From Thermoleophilia bacterium (GTDB lineage Bacteria; Actinomycetota; Thermoleophilia; BMS3ABIN01): 34,299 nt of DNA. The first letter of the stretch is position 1. Each line of letters begins with the position of its first letter. Location of the stretch: contig JAUSDE010000114.1 in the NCBI GenBank assembly GCA_030650885.1, forward strand, positions 1-34,299, in the 5' to 3' direction. Below, in pieces: positions 7,358 through 15,476 of this stretch. Both the position numbers and the translations under genes were made by a program. The notes under the pieces are model-generated. The model saw only the letters and a list, made by a program, of their open reading frames with translations. It had not been told where the DNA came from and searched no databases.

Positions 7358-7804
7358 GTGAAAGCAAGTCGCCAGACTATTCTCTTAGCGATACCGTTCT
7401 TCCTCGCCGCCATCTGGGCCCTCGGAGCCAGCCTCTACATTCTCCTTGCCCCTTTTGGCACCGGAATGGGCACAACAATGTCTACCAGCGGCCAAATCAT
7501 CACACAGAGTGTCGTCCAACAATCATTCTATGATGTCATGGGATCGTGGGGCGTTTTCCTTCTGGCAGTCTTTGCCCTTCTATATATTTCTACGGCCCTG
7601 TCTGCTTTGCTGAAAAAAACAGTGTTGCTCGCGTCCACCAGCTTGGTCGCCTGCGCACTGACCATCGTATCTGGTTTTTCGATAGGGCTTCTTTATTTTC
7701 CAGCCATGCTGGCAATCATCGCTGGTTGGATGATGCTGGGGACGCTGGGTATTGTAAGGCTATGGCAGTACTGCTTTCGGCCATTTCCGGCCGAGGAGGA
7801 ATAG
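7358..7804 (+). CDS. Hypothetical four-helix membrane protein
   Basis: 148 residues starting at GTG 7358; GGGAGGT lies 11 bases before it. Four hydrophobic segments are visible at about residues 8-30, 62-80, 87-107 and 112-135. A polar loop of about 30 residues (TSGQIITQSVVQQSFYDVMG) sits between the first two. The C-terminus is short and acidic (PFPAEEE). I recognise no family motif; it is a small integral membrane protein of unknown function. It stands alone on the plus strand, converging with the nitroreductase gene 26 bp away, and no clear terminator separates them. Confidence 0.65.
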   Translation: MKASRQTILLAIPFFLAAIWALGASLYILLAPFGTGMGTTMSTSGQIITQSVVQQSFYDVMGSWGVFLLAVFALLYISTALSALLKKTVLLASTSLVACALTIVSGFSIGLLYFPAMLAIIAGWMMLGTLGIVRLWQYCFRPFPAEEE

Positions 7805-7830
7805 GGGCGAAGGTTTCCTGTTTCCAGAGC

Positions 7831-8652
7831 TTATTTTGTGGTCAGTTCATACCGGGCCACATCTGGAGGATCCAGGTAGGTCCAGGAGCCTTCAACGCCC
7901 AGGTGTCGTGCGCCGGTCTCCAGATGCAGCATAGCGATGCCGCAGTCGAGGCGTTTGGCTATACGATACGTATCAGAAAGACTGTCAACGGAGACTGTGA
8001 TCTGTCCGGGTTCTGCCAGGAACCTCCAGGGTTGCCTGTTCACTGCGGATGGGGCCAGGCGGGCGCACTCCAGTGCGGCGCCCATCCAGGCTGGCCATTC
8101 TGTCTGCGGCAGCCCGCTGACCAGTTCGTCCAGACTTTTCCGCTTGTGGCTGCGCGCAAATTTTTTAATCAGCCTGTGGCTGAAGTTGGCAGCTTGCGCG
8201 TCCATCCCGAGGGCAATCACGGCTAATACCTGTTCCTCAGGAGCCAGCGTCATGGCATTCGCCACCACATCAGGATGGAAAAAGCCACCCACCCAGCACG
8301 TCCCCAGTCCATGGGAGACAGCTTCCAGCACAACCGCTTCTCCAGCATAGCCGCACATCAACTGGAAAGTCGGATCAGCCTTGTTACCGATGACCGCGGC
8401 GTAAGCCGGGGGGTCCACGATGCTGCCGTATGAGCCTGCGACTCCCCGGAAAACCTGGCTGACGGCTTCAGTAGTTACTACGACGCGGGCGGCGGGTCCC
8501 GAGAAACCGGCCGCTACACGGCCCAGCTGCTCCAGGAGTTCTCCCGGAACCGGTTCGCCGGTATAAGCTCTTATCGAGTGCCGGAGCGGTATAACTTCAT
8601 ACCATTTATCTTTGGGAGTCATCATCGGGGAAAGAAGAGCACCAGAATTCAA
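7831..8652 (-). CDS. Nitroreductase family protein (TM1586-like)
   Basis: 273 residues. The N-terminal RHSIRAYTGEPVPGELLEQL is the classic FMN-binding nitroreductase opening. The HGLGTCWVGGFF segment matches the central motif, and RLAPSAVNRQPWRFL appears in the second half. Having two nitroreductase-like halves in one chain (about 20-150 and 165-270) is the arrangement of the TM1586-type family, where two pseudo-repeats form the fold of a usual dimer. These are FMN-dependent NAD(P)H oxidoreductases of unsettled substrate. The TTG start in the track has no ribosome site; ATG 8625 or 8622 are alternatives, also weak. It is cytoplasmic, and no operon partner is evident except perhaps the zinc-ribbon gene 33 bp upstream. 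Confidence 0.85.
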   Translation of the reverse strand: MNSGALLSPMMTPKDKWYEVIPLRHSIRAYTGEPVPGELLEQLGRVAAGFSGPAARVVVTTEAVSQVFRGVAGSYGSIVDPPAYAAVIGNKADPTFQLMCGYAGEAVVLEAVSHGLGTCWVGGFFHPDVVANAMTLAPEEQVLAVIALGMDAQAANFSHRLIKKFARSHKRKSLDELVSGLPQTEWPAWMGAALECARLAPSAVNRQPWRFLAEPGQITVSVDSLSDTYRIAKRLDCGIAMLHLETGARHLGVEGSWTYLDPPDVARYELTTK

Positions 8653-8685
8653 AAACGTGAGCAGAGTCGGATTATTCAGCGACTT

Positions 8686-8964
8686 TTACGCTACTGCACT
8701 ATCCAGCACGGCGGCCTGCTCCTCACTATTCACTTTGGCCATACCTAGATGAAGCCAGTAACTTCGGCATATACGGCAATAACAGCGATATAACGTGACA
8801 GCCAGGCCCCCTGAGCAGAGCAGGTCATCGTGGCCGAACTCGATCGGCGACTCGAGAGCCCCGCCGCACTCGTGACAGACGTTGCTGATCATATTTGTGT
8901 TCGTGCTCTCAAGTGTCATTTCCAACGGTTTCCCTTTGCTTTTTGCGCCAGACAGCGCCCTCAT
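8686..8964 (-). CDS. Small zinc-ribbon protein
   Basis: 92 residues from the first ATG; an internal ATG at 8919 (MTLESTNT...) is also possible, and neither has a strong ribosome site. Two Cys pairs (CHEC and, after a 30-residue spacer with another Cys, CYCRIC) form a likely zinc ribbon, followed by an aromatic strand SYWLHLG. It resembles small rubredoxin-like or zinc-ribbon proteins of unknown function. It is transcribed towards the nitroreductase (33-bp gap) and may share its mRNA. The gene prediction itself is moderately secure. Confidence 0.6.
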   Translation of the reverse strand: MRALSGAKSKGKPLEMTLESTNTNMISNVCHECGGALESPIEFGHDDLLCSGGLAVTLYRCYCRICRSYWLHLGMAKVNSEEQAAVLDSAVA

Positions 8965-9125
8965 CCAGGAGCCATATTTGTATGCCCCGAAGGTTACTAC
9001 ATATTCTTGCCTCCGGGTCCGGTCCCTTCATGGCTAAATGAGAAGATGTTCGGAGATATTGAACCTGAGGGTTATGTCGTCATGCAAACATCCTGCGCGC
9101 TTTAAGTGTATCGCGCATGCCGCAT

Positions 9126-9725
9126 TTACACCCCGAGCCCGGCGATGGCCTCCTCGAACACTTCATACGGATGGGCGCCTACGATCCGGTGGCTTCCATT
9201 GATCACATAGGTCGGAACCGCCTTTACGCCAAGTTCCGCGGCAACTGACAGCTTCTTTTCAAGAACCGCGGTGTATTCACCGCCCGTGATCGCCTTCTCC
9301 AGTGCAGCGGCATCAAGGCCGGCCGCGCTTGCCGCCACACGCAGGACTTCCCAGCTGCCTATGTCGCGCCCCTCGCCGTACAACTGATCGAATACCGCCC
9401 GATGAAACTCATCACCTGGCCCCTGCGCATATGCATATTCGGTTGCCTCCAGCGCCAGCCGCGAGTTCCGGATGCGGCCCGTGAACACCATCTTCAGCCC
9501 GCCGCTTTCCGCCATCATTCTCAGGCGCGTGTGGGTGTCGTCGGACTCATCCTGATATTCCACGGGCATTTCCATGCCTTCTGGCGGCATATTGGGGCGC
9601 AGGAGATAGGGCTCCCACCTGATTACTGCGTCTTCATGCTCGCGCTTCAACTGGTCGACCGCTACCTGGCCGACATAGCACCAGGGTCATACATAATCAG
9701 AATAGATAGCAAGTTCAAGGGGCAT
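9126..9725 (-). CDS. Selenocysteine-containing DsbA/FrnE-like thiol oxidoreductase
   Basis: The ORF track shows only 9126-9650, but the reading frame extends upstream to ATG 9725 (ribosome site GAGGTG) through one in-frame TGA at 9687-9689. The N-terminus reads MPLELAIYSDYV-[TGA]-PWCYVGQVAVDQLK. DsbA-superfamily FrnE-type proteins have SDxxCPWCYxG here, so the UGA stands exactly at the first redox cysteine: Sec13-Pro-Trp-Cys16. Downstream, LLRPNMPPEGM, the helical insert and the cis-Pro loop VKAVPTYVING are typical. A 7-bp hairpin with an AGGUAGC loop lies 19 nt after the UGA (see SECIS entry). It likely catalyses cytosolic dithiol/selenothiol redox exchange. It lies 65 bp after the MFS exporter gene. 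The alternative is a nonsense mutation. Full length is 199 residues. Confidence 0.85.
9654..9689 (-). promoter_or_regulatory. Bacterial SECIS element following UGA codon
   Basis: On the minus strand UGA is followed by 12 nt (CCCUGGUGCUAU), then GUCGGCC-AGGUAGC-GGUCGAC: seven base pairs (one G-U) closing a seven-nt loop. The UGA-to-loop distance of 19 nt and a G at the second loop position agree with the known bacterial SECIS pattern. The AGGU loop recalls the fdhF element of E. coli. SelB would bind here to insert selenocysteine. Confidence 0.75.
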
Positions 9726-9790
9726 GGTTCACCTCGGTCTTGGGATATGGCGTAAGTCTTCCCGAGGAACGGTGGGCTGAAACGGCAGCC

Positions 9791-11428
9791 CTACAGCTCC
9801 GGTTCGTCCCGCGGCTCCGCCTGTCCCATTTCTGCCTCCAGCTCCACGCCCACTTCCTGCAGCGGCGGCCGCTTCCGCGCCCGGTGCAGATCTATCACCG
9901 GCAGGAAGAACGTGGTGAACAGCGCCGCGACGACCACGAAGACGCCGAGCAGATATACATGTGCGATAGATACCGCCAGCGCTTCCTTGAGCGTCTGGAT
10001 GAACGCAAGATAATACTCCTGCAGCTGAGCCTGCTGAGGCGCCGGCACCTTCTCCATCAATCCCACCATCCGCTGCTGGCCACCTACGGACAGAAAATTC
10101 TGCAGCGTGTTGGTGTCGATGCCGGAGATCGCCGCCGCCGGATTCATTTTGTTGATTGTCTGCACGAACGGGTCCGAGTTCACATCGGCGAGCCGAACGG
10201 CCAGGGCGTTGTTCATCACGCTGCCCATGATCGCCACGCCCACGGTGCTGCCGATGCTGCGGAACAGCTGCAGGGTGGCCGTAGCTACGCCCAGCTTGCT
10301 GCGGTCGAACGAGCTCTGCACCACGATTGTATAAATCGGGAAGGAGACGCCTATGCCCAGCCCCAGCACGACCATGTCGCGCACAAGCTCCAGCTTGGTG
10401 GTATCCACTGACAGTGTCGAGAAAAGGTACATGCCGAAGACTGCGATGGCCAGGCCGATGATCGAAGAAACCTTGTACTTGCCAGTGCGGCTGATAACCT
10501 GGCCGACGATGGCGCTGGAGATGATGATGCCGACGCTTAGCGGCGCCAGCACCAGCCCCGAGTTAGTGGCTGAAAAACCGACCACGCTCTGGGCGTATAG
10601 CGGCACGAAGGCGATGGCTCCGAACATCCCGAACGAGGTCAGAAAAGTGACGATGACCGAGACGTTGAGCCCGCGGTTTTTAAAAAGCTCCAGCGGCAGC
10701 ACCGGGTCGGCGGCCCTGCTTTCTACCAGAGCGAATGCCGCGAGCAGCACAACAGTTGCGCCGAACAGTCCGATTATCTCAGGCGAGCCCCAGGCATACT
10801 GGCTGCCGCCCCAGACGAACGCCAGCAGCAATGTGACCAGCGCCGCTCCCAGGGTAGCCGCCCCCAGGTAATCGATGGGGTGCCGGTCTGTCTCCGGCCT
10901 GATCTTCGGCAGCGCGGCCATCAGCACGACTAGTGCCAGGATCCCGAAGGGTACGTTTATATAGAAGATCCAGCGCCAGCTGATGTTGTCGGTGAACCAG
11001 CCACCGACCAGCGGCCCGATGACGCTGGCGATGCCGAAGACGCCGCCGATGAGCCCCTGCCAGCGCCCTCGTTCGGCGGGGGTGAACAGGTCGCCGATCA
11101 CGGCGATGGCGTTGACCATGATTGCGCCGCCGCCGATGCCCTGGAAGGCACGGAAGAGGATCAGCTGTGTCATCGACTGTGACTGCCCGCTCAATACCGA
11201 GCCAACCATGAAGATGATGATGCCGATCACAAAGAATATCCGGCGCCCGTAGATGTCCGAGAGCTTGCCGTAGATGGGGATGGTGACCGTCGAGGCCAGC
11301 ATGTAGGCGGAAAACACCCAGCTCAGATGTTCCAGCCCCTGGAACTCCTGCACGATCTGCGGCATGGCCGTGGCGACGATTGTCTGGTCCAGCGCCGCCA
11401 GGAAGATCGCCAGCATAACGCCGACCAT
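9791..11428 (-). CDS. MFS multidrug exporter, DHA2 (EmrB/QacA) family
   Basis: 545 residues with about 14 hydrophobic helices. The first helix carries [13 protein letters not shown], the signature of the 14-TM drug:proton antiporter family. [13 protein letters not shown] is the conserved MFS loop 2-3 motif, and [22 protein letters not shown] the motif of the exporter subgroup. A charged tail ([27 protein letters not shown]) follows the last helix. It should export hydrophobic compounds using the proton gradient. The frame is open upstream of ATG 11428 (..[14 protein letters not shown]), so a non-ATG start about 18 codons earlier (CTG after AGGGAACCA) is possible. A strong promoter lies at 11517-11545. 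The selenoprotein gene follows 65 bp downstream and may be co-transcribed. Confidence 0.92.
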   Translation of the reverse strand: MVGVMLAIFLAALDQTIVATAMPQIVQEFQGLEHLSWVFSAYMLASTVTIPIYGKLSDIYGRRIFFVIGIIIFMVGSVLSGQSQSMTQLILFRAFQGIGGGAIMVNAIAVIGDLFTPAERGRWQGLIGGVFGIASVIGPLVGGWFTDNISWRWIFYINVPFGILALVVLMAALPKIRPETDRHPIDYLGAATLGAALVTLLLAFVWGGSQYAWGSPEIIGLFGATVVLLAAFALVESRAADPVLPLELFKNRGLNVSVIVTFLTSFGMFGAIAFVPLYAQSVVGFSATNSGLVLAPLSVGIIISSAIVGQVISRTGKYKVSSIIGLAIAVFGMYLFSTLSVDTTKLELVRDMVVLGLGIGVSFPIYTIVVQSSFDRSKLGVATATLQLFRSIGSTVGVAIMGSVMNNALAVRLADVNSDPFVQTINKMNPAAAISGIDTNTLQNFLSVGGQQRMVGLMEKVPAPQQAQLQEYYLAFIQTLKEALAVSIAHVYLLGVFVVVAALFTTFFLPVIDLHRARKRPPLQEVGVELEAEMGQAEPRDEPEL

Positions 11429-11516
11429 GGCGATGACCTTCGATTTGTGGTGAATATCGGTTGTGGTCTCCAGTGGTTCCCTGCCTTTTCATAATCTGCT
11501 GTAAGCCAGTCGGGAA

Positions 11517-11545
11517 AGTATACTTTTTGTTATGTGATCAAGCAA
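11517..11545 (-). promoter_or_regulatory. Sigma70-type promoter for MFS exporter
   Basis: On the minus strand TTGCTT is separated by 17 bp from TATACT, close to consensus. It lies about 90 bp upstream of the exporter start and likely drives the exporter and perhaps the selenoprotein gene. Confidence 0.6.
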
Positions 11546-11681
11546 AACTCTACGCTGCTACTGTTTACGCTCCTGCTTATATACGCGAAAGTAGCGGGGA
11601 GGGCAGGTCGGGCATCAAGCATCTCGATGAATGACCGATAGCGCCTTTTACGACCATGGGGCATGCTTATGTTTACATAAG

Positions 11682-11709
11682 TTGAAAATGATGACAAATG
11701 TGGTATTAT
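11682..11709 (+). promoter_or_regulatory. Promoter for lasso-leader gene
   Basis: TTGAAA-16-TATTAT on the plus strand. It lies inside the longer ORF proposed by the track (11631), supporting translation from ATG 11793 rather than from 11631. Confidence 0.5.
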
Positions 11710-11792
11710 TTAAAATAACTGATATATCAACCAACAAGATGCACTCCGCGTTTCAGGGAATCCACGATCAGCAAGGGGGCAGTACCATAAGC

Positions 11793-11981
11793 ATGAAGAC
11801 AAAAAGGTTTGAGTATGTACGTCCGCGCCTGGTAAAGCTGGGCAACATCAAGGAGATCACCTGCAACTTTCCCGGATGGCAGTGCAGCTACGGTGGCGGC
11901 GAGCGTGAAGATGAGCACGATGGTGGTCACGGTGGAGGCCATGGCGGCGGCCACGGCGGCGGCCACGGCGGTCACCACTGA
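11793..11981 (+). CDS. Orphan lasso-type leader RiPP precursor with Gly/His-rich tail
   Basis: The track gives 116 residues from 11631, but a promoter lies inside that region, so ATG 11793 (62 residues, AAGGGGGC upstream) is the likely start. Residues 8-23, YVRPRLVKLGNIKEIT, match exactly the lasso-peptide leader motif YxxPxLxxxGxxxxxT, which is bound by the PqqD-like RRE protein. The segment after it is CNFPGWQCSYGGGEREDEHD, then four or five GGGH-type repeats ending GHH. Two Cys and a His-rich tail suggest disulfide or metal binding. A classical lasso ring needs Asp/Glu at core position 7-9, which is not obvious here, so the product may not be a standard lasso peptide. No cyclase, protease or RRE gene is in the window. 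A terminator follows. Confidence 0.75.
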   Translation: MKTKRFEYVRPRLVKLGNIKEITCNFPGWQCSYGGGEREDEHDGGHGGGHGGGHGGGHGGHH

Positions 11982-12006
11982 TCTGAATCTCCGATAAAGT
12001 ATTCCA

Positions 12007-12035
12007 GGGTGCCCCTATAGGCGCCCTCTTTGTTT
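12007..12035 (+). terminator. Rho-independent terminator after lasso-leader gene
   Basis: GGGTGCC-cctata-GGCGCCC (one T-G pair) followed by TCTTTGTTT, 26 bp after the stop codon. Confidence 0.75.
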
Positions 12036-12095
12036 AATCCCCTCACATCCCTCCTGTTTGAGCAACCCCATTTCGCAGACGATATTAGCACTAGG

Positions 12096-12112
12096 ACCGC
12101 TTCAAGCGGTCT
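12096..12112 (+). other. Small perfect hairpin in GH26 gene leader
   Basis: GACCGCTTCAAGCGGTC folds into a 6-bp stem with a TTCAA loop (8 complementary positions in total). It is not followed by a T-run, so it is not a normal terminator. It lies about 100 bp before the glycosidase start and may be an mRNA leader structure or operator. Confidence 0.35.
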
Positions 12113-12210
12113 CTGAGTAAAGATATTAACCCCGGTACCACATCCGATCTGGTTCGATATCCACTCTTAATGTCCAGGGGCTTAACACCGCTATCCAGGA
12201 GTCATTACCT

Positions 12211-13872
12211 ATGAGAATTATCAAGCCATCGCTCGCCGCCGCCCTTATCGCAATCGTGATCATTGTTACTCTCACCGCCGGATCCGTCTCCAGCGCCAGC
12301 GCTACCGTTCCTGCCGGCTTCAAGCTGGGCGTGGCCCTCGAGTATCCATCAACCCTGGCGAGTTTTGAGTCGTCTGTCGGCCATAAGGCTGACATGTTCC
12401 TCTGGTACCAGTCGATCAGCGAAGATCTGGACACCGCTACCCTCGGCCCAATCGCCCAGGGCGGCCGCGCCATCCAGCTTGCGTGGGAGCCGTGGAATTT
12501 CGGTGCGCCTGACCTGGTCAATCAACCGGCATATCAGCTTCGCGACATCACTGCTGGCAATTGGGACGCGGATATTCACAGGTGGGCGCGCCAGATCAAG
12601 GCGTTCGGTTACCCGGTCGTATTCCGTCCCATGTGTGAGATGAATGGAGACTGGACCAGCTGGGGCGGCACCGTCAACGGCAATGTACCGGCAGATTACA
12701 TCCCCGCGTGGCGGCACATACACGATATCTTTGTCGCGGAAGGGGCGACCAACGCCGCGTTCCTCTGGTCGCCGAACGTGGAGGGCGACCTGGAGAAGGC
12801 CACCTCGACGTTCAGCAGATACTATCCCGGCGACGCCTATGTGGACTATGTGGGCATGGACGGATACAACTGGGGAAGGATGTATACGACCCCTGAGTGG
12901 ACTTCTTCATGGCAGTCGTTCACGGAAGTCTTCCGCTACAGCTATGACGCCTTCACCGCCAGGACCGGCAAGCCTGTATTGGTTTCCGAAACGGCCACCA
13001 CCGAGCTCGGTGGAGACAAGGCGGCCTGGATAACCGACGCCTTTGCCCAGTTGCCGGTGAGGTTTCCCCGCATCGTCGGCCTGACCTGGTTCAATTACAA
13101 CAAGGAGACCGACTGGCGCGTGAGCAGTTCCGCCGCCAGCCTGCAGGCGTTCAAAACCGCGGTGGCCGTTGCGCCGGCGCCGGTTCCCGATCCGGCGCCG
13201 ACTCCCGATCCTGCACCTGTACCAGACCCGGCGCCCGCACCTGATCCAGTACCCCCGCCGGCACCCGCGCCCGATACGGTCGCTCCGGCAGTCAGCATAA
13301 CTTCTCCAGTCTCGGGAACGGTCCTGACACGTGGCACAGTTAATGTGGCTGTCGCCGCCAGCGACAACGTGGGAGTCACGCGCGTGGAACTCTATCTTGG
13401 GACCAGGCTGCTGGGCGCGGATACAGCTTCGCCTTATAACTTCTCATTCAGCACCAAAGGGCTTGTCCGGGGAACCTATACGCTCAAGGCGAAAGCTTTC
13501 GACGCCGCCGGTAATGTATCTCAGACCCAGATCCAGGTGACGGTTCCGCGGAGCAGCAAGCCGCGACTGAGCCTGACGAGTAACTCAGCCTACTGGGCCA
13601 GCTTCAGCGATTTCACCGCCAGGAAGCTGTCGGTCTGGTTCACGCTGCAGAACGGCGTCGGCGATGCTGCTGAGAGCACACAGGTCGTCAGCGCCTCTGG
13701 AACTGGCGGGACTGCCAACGCGACACCGCTCGCTCTTGATCTTGGCAGTGTCGCTCCGAGCGGCTCTACCGATTTCATGTTGATTTACACTGTGCCCGCG
13801 GGTGTCTCCAGATTCAGGACAGACATCCAGGTCGGCGCCCAGGATGAGGAAGGCAATTCCTACGTTTATTAA
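12211..13872 (+). CDS. Secreted GH26-like glycoside hydrolase with Ig-like domain
   Basis: 553 residues from ATG 12211, with CAGGAG upstream. Residues 1-33 are a signal peptide ending ASA. Residues about 34-318 look like a glycoside hydrolase family 26 barrel: the acid/base Glu143 in RPMCEMNGDW (usual motif RxxHEMNG) and the nucleophile Glu260 in PVLVSETATT. GH26 enzymes are mostly beta-mannanases. Residues 320-356 are a Pro/Ala/Asp-rich linker. Residues 357-455 form a bacterial Ig-like domain (VSITSPVSGT, DNVGVTRVELY, AFDAAGNVS). Residues 456-553 are a further beta domain of unknown type. It is exported and probably acts on extracellular polysaccharide or on the cell's own exopolysaccharide. 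The His before the acid/base Glu is replaced by Cys, which is unusual. Exact substrate is unknown. Confidence 0.87.
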   Translation: MRIIKPSLAAALIAIVIIVTLTAGSVSSASATVPAGFKLGVALEYPSTLASFESSVGHKADMFLWYQSISEDLDTATLGPIAQGGRAIQLAWEPWNFGAPDLVNQPAYQLRDITAGNWDADIHRWARQIKAFGYPVVFRPMCEMNGDWTSWGGTVNGNVPADYIPAWRHIHDIFVAEGATNAAFLWSPNVEGDLEKATSTFSRYYPGDAYVDYVGMDGYNWGRMYTTPEWTSSWQSFTEVFRYSYDAFTARTGKPVLVSETATTELGGDKAAWITDAFAQLPVRFPRIVGLTWFNYNKETDWRVSSSAASLQAFKTAVAVAPAPVPDPAPTPDPAPVPDPAPAPDPVPPPAPAPDTVAPAVSITSPVSGTVLTRGTVNVAVAASDNVGVTRVELYLGTRLLGADTASPYNFSFSTKGLVRGTYTLKAKAFDAAGNVSQTQIQVTVPRSSKPRLSLTSNSAYWASFSDFTARKLSVWFTLQNGVGDAAESTQVVSASGTGGTANATPLALDLGSVAPSGSTDFMLIYTVPAGVSRFRTDIQVGAQDEEGNSYVY

Positions 13873-13935
13873 TAACACGCAACCCCTTTTTCTTCTCATG
13901 GATTATGTTTGCCAGCTTTCTCAGCTTGCCAATGG

Positions 13936-13964
13936 TTGCCACTTGCGCTTTATTACCCTATAGT
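13936..13964 (+). promoter_or_regulatory. Promoter of cold-shock gene
   Basis: TTGCCA-17-TATAGT on the plus strand, about 115 bp before the TTG start. It would give a long 5' leader containing a small CCCGC/GCGGG hairpin, as is common for cspA-type mRNAs. Confidence 0.6.
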
Positions 13965-14079
13965 TACTGGTAGCCCGCTAGAACGCGGGTGTTAATTTGG
14001 TTTGAAGTGCTTGGCTGATCGTTCTTTTGGCAGTTGATCGAGTACTCCTACCACGGGAATGGTGAGAGGAGGAATTAAC

Positions 14080-14283
14080 TTGCCAGAAGGAACAGTCAAA
14101 TGGTTCTCCGATCAGAAAGGCTTCGGCTTTATTGAGCGTGAGAACGGGACAGATCTGTTTGTGCACTTCTCTGAGATCAAAGGCGACGGCTTCAAAACCC
14201 TCGCCGAGGGCCAGAAAGTGAGCTTTGAAGCTACGGAAGGCCCCAAGGGCCCCCAGGCTACAAACGTGAATCCCATCGCTTAG
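14080..14283 (+). CDS. csp: Cold-shock protein (CspA family)
   Basis: The track starts at GTG-like 14059, but AGGAGG (14067-14072) sits 7 bases before TTG 14080, giving a 67-residue protein of normal family length. It starts [22 protein letters not shown], containing RNP1 (KGFGFIE). RNP2 (DLFVHFSEI) follows, and QATNVNPI ends the five-stranded OB-fold barrel. It binds single-stranded RNA/DNA and melts mRNA structure, in the cytoplasm. It stands alone with its own promoter, a long 5' leader and a strong terminator. The long leader suggests post-transcriptional control by temperature or growth, as in E. coli cspA (inference). Confidence 0.95.
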   Translation: MPEGTVKWFSDQKGFGFIERENGTDLFVHFSEIKGDGFKTLAEGQKVSFEATEGPKGPQATNVNPIA

Positions 14284-14302
14284 TATTCCAATGAGGAATC
14301 CA

Positions 14303-14333
14303 GGGGGGCCCTCCGTAAGGGGGGCCCTTTTTG
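14303..14333 (+). terminator. Rho-independent terminator of csp
   Basis: GGGCCCTCC-gtaa-GGGGGGCCC followed by TTTTTG, 22 bp after the csp stop codon. Confidence 0.85.
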
Positions 14334-14384
14334 TTTATAATGTACGCTGGCAATATTAGTTGAAAGAAGGATGTCCAGAATTTA

Positions 14385-15476
14385 ATGCTCCCGGAACTGA
14401 AGATAGGTAATTTCAGCGCGCGGCTTCCCATCATTCAGGGAGGCATGGCCATTGGCATCTCCCTCTCGGGCCTGGCATCGGCGGTCGCCAACGAGGGCGG
14501 CATCGGCATCATCGCCACCGCCGGCGTCGGCATGAACGAGCCGGACCTGTACAAGAATTATGTGCAGGCCAATATCGAGGGGTTGAAGAAGGAGATCAGC
14601 AAGGCGCGGGGGCTTACCAAAGGTATCCTCGGCGTCAATATCATGGTGGCGCTGACCAATTACGCCGACATGGTCAAGACCTCAGTCGCCGAGGGCATCG
14701 ACATCATCTTCTCCGGCGGCGGGCTTCCGCTGGACCTTCCCGTTCTGGTCGGGGATAACTTCAAAACCAAACTTGTGCCGATTGTGTCTTCCGGCAGGGC
14801 GACTAAGCTGCTATGCAAGCGCTGGTTCGAGCGGGCCAACCGGCTTCCCGATGCCGTAGTCGTCGAAGGCCCGAAGGCGGGAGGGCACCTGGGCTTCAAG
14901 GCCCAGAACCTCGACGATCCGGACTACGCCCTGGAAAAGCTGATCCCCGAGGTGATCGCCGCGGTCAAGGTCTTCGAGGACCTGCACGGTGTGACTATTC
15001 CGGTCATAGCCGCCGGAGGCATTTTCACCGGCGAGGATATCTACCGGTTCCTTCAGCTCGGCGCCGCCGGGGTGCAGATGGGTACGCGCTTTGTCACCAC
15101 CGACGAATGTGACGCGTCCCTGGAATTCAAGCAGTCATATCTCACTGCCGCGGAGGATGACATCGTCGTCATCAAGAGCCCGGTGGGCATGCCCGGCCGG
15201 GCTATCCGCAACCAGTTCATCGATGACATCAGCGAGGGCAAGCGGACTCCCTACCGCTGCCCGTGGCATTGCATCAAGACCTGCGACTACAAGCAGAGCC
15301 CCTACTGCATCTTCTCCGCGCTGCTCCAGGCCCAGAAGGGTAATTTCAAACACGGCTTCGCCTTCGCCGGCTCGAACGCATATCGCGCCACGGAGATAGT
15401 CTCGGTTCATGATCTGATGGCGGCGCTGGTCAGCGAATATGAAGAAGCCGAAGCCAGGCTGGGCGTACTCTCGTAA
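14385..15476 (+). CDS. Nitronate monooxygenase-like FMN oxidoreductase (NPD family)
   Basis: 363 residues forming an FMN-binding TIM barrel of the 2-nitropropane dioxygenase/nitronate monooxygenase family. Visible motifs are LPIIQGGMAIGIS at the start, NEGGIGIIA, ILGVNIMVAL, the VVEGPKAGGHLG loop near the active site, and the phosphate-binding VIAAGGIFTG with QLGAAGVQMGTRF. The enzymes oxidise nitronates; FabK, an enoyl-ACP reductase, shares the fold, so exact activity is open. A C-terminal Cys group (CPWHCIKTCDYKQSPYC, about 293-309) is an extra feature found in some anaerobe homologues and might bind metal (inference). The ribosome site (AAGGA) is rather far from the ATG. Single gene between the csp terminator and the next unit. 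Confidence 0.88.
   Translation: MLPELKIGNFSARLPIIQGGMAIGISLSGLASAVANEGGIGIIATAGVGMNEPDLYKNYVQANIEGLKKEISKARGLTKGILGVNIMVALTNYADMVKTSVAEGIDIIFSGGGLPLDLPVLVGDNFKTKLVPIVSSGRATKLLCKRWFERANRLPDAVVVEGPKAGGHLGFKAQNLDDPDYALEKLIPEVIAAVKVFEDLHGVTIPVIAAGGIFTGEDIYRFLQLGAAGVQMGTRFVTTDECDASLEFKQSYLTAAEDDIVVIKSPVGMPGRAIRNQFIDDISEGKRTPYRCPWHCIKTCDYKQSPYCIFSALLQAQKGNFKHGFAFAGSNAYRATEIVSVHDLMAALVSEYEEAEARLGVLS

Noticed and set aside
9740-10411. Plus-strand 223-residue ORF rich in His and Arg
   Set aside because: Antisense to the MFS exporter; composition is typical of a shadow frame.
11900-11981. GGCGGCCAC repeats considered as a DNA repeat element
   Set aside because: They are in-frame Gly-Gly-His codons of the lasso-leader precursor.
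13160-13275. Repeated PAPDP codons considered as a tandem DNA repeat or CRISPR-like array
   Set aside because: They encode the Pro/Ala/Asp linker of the GH26 protein and are short, degenerate and in frame.
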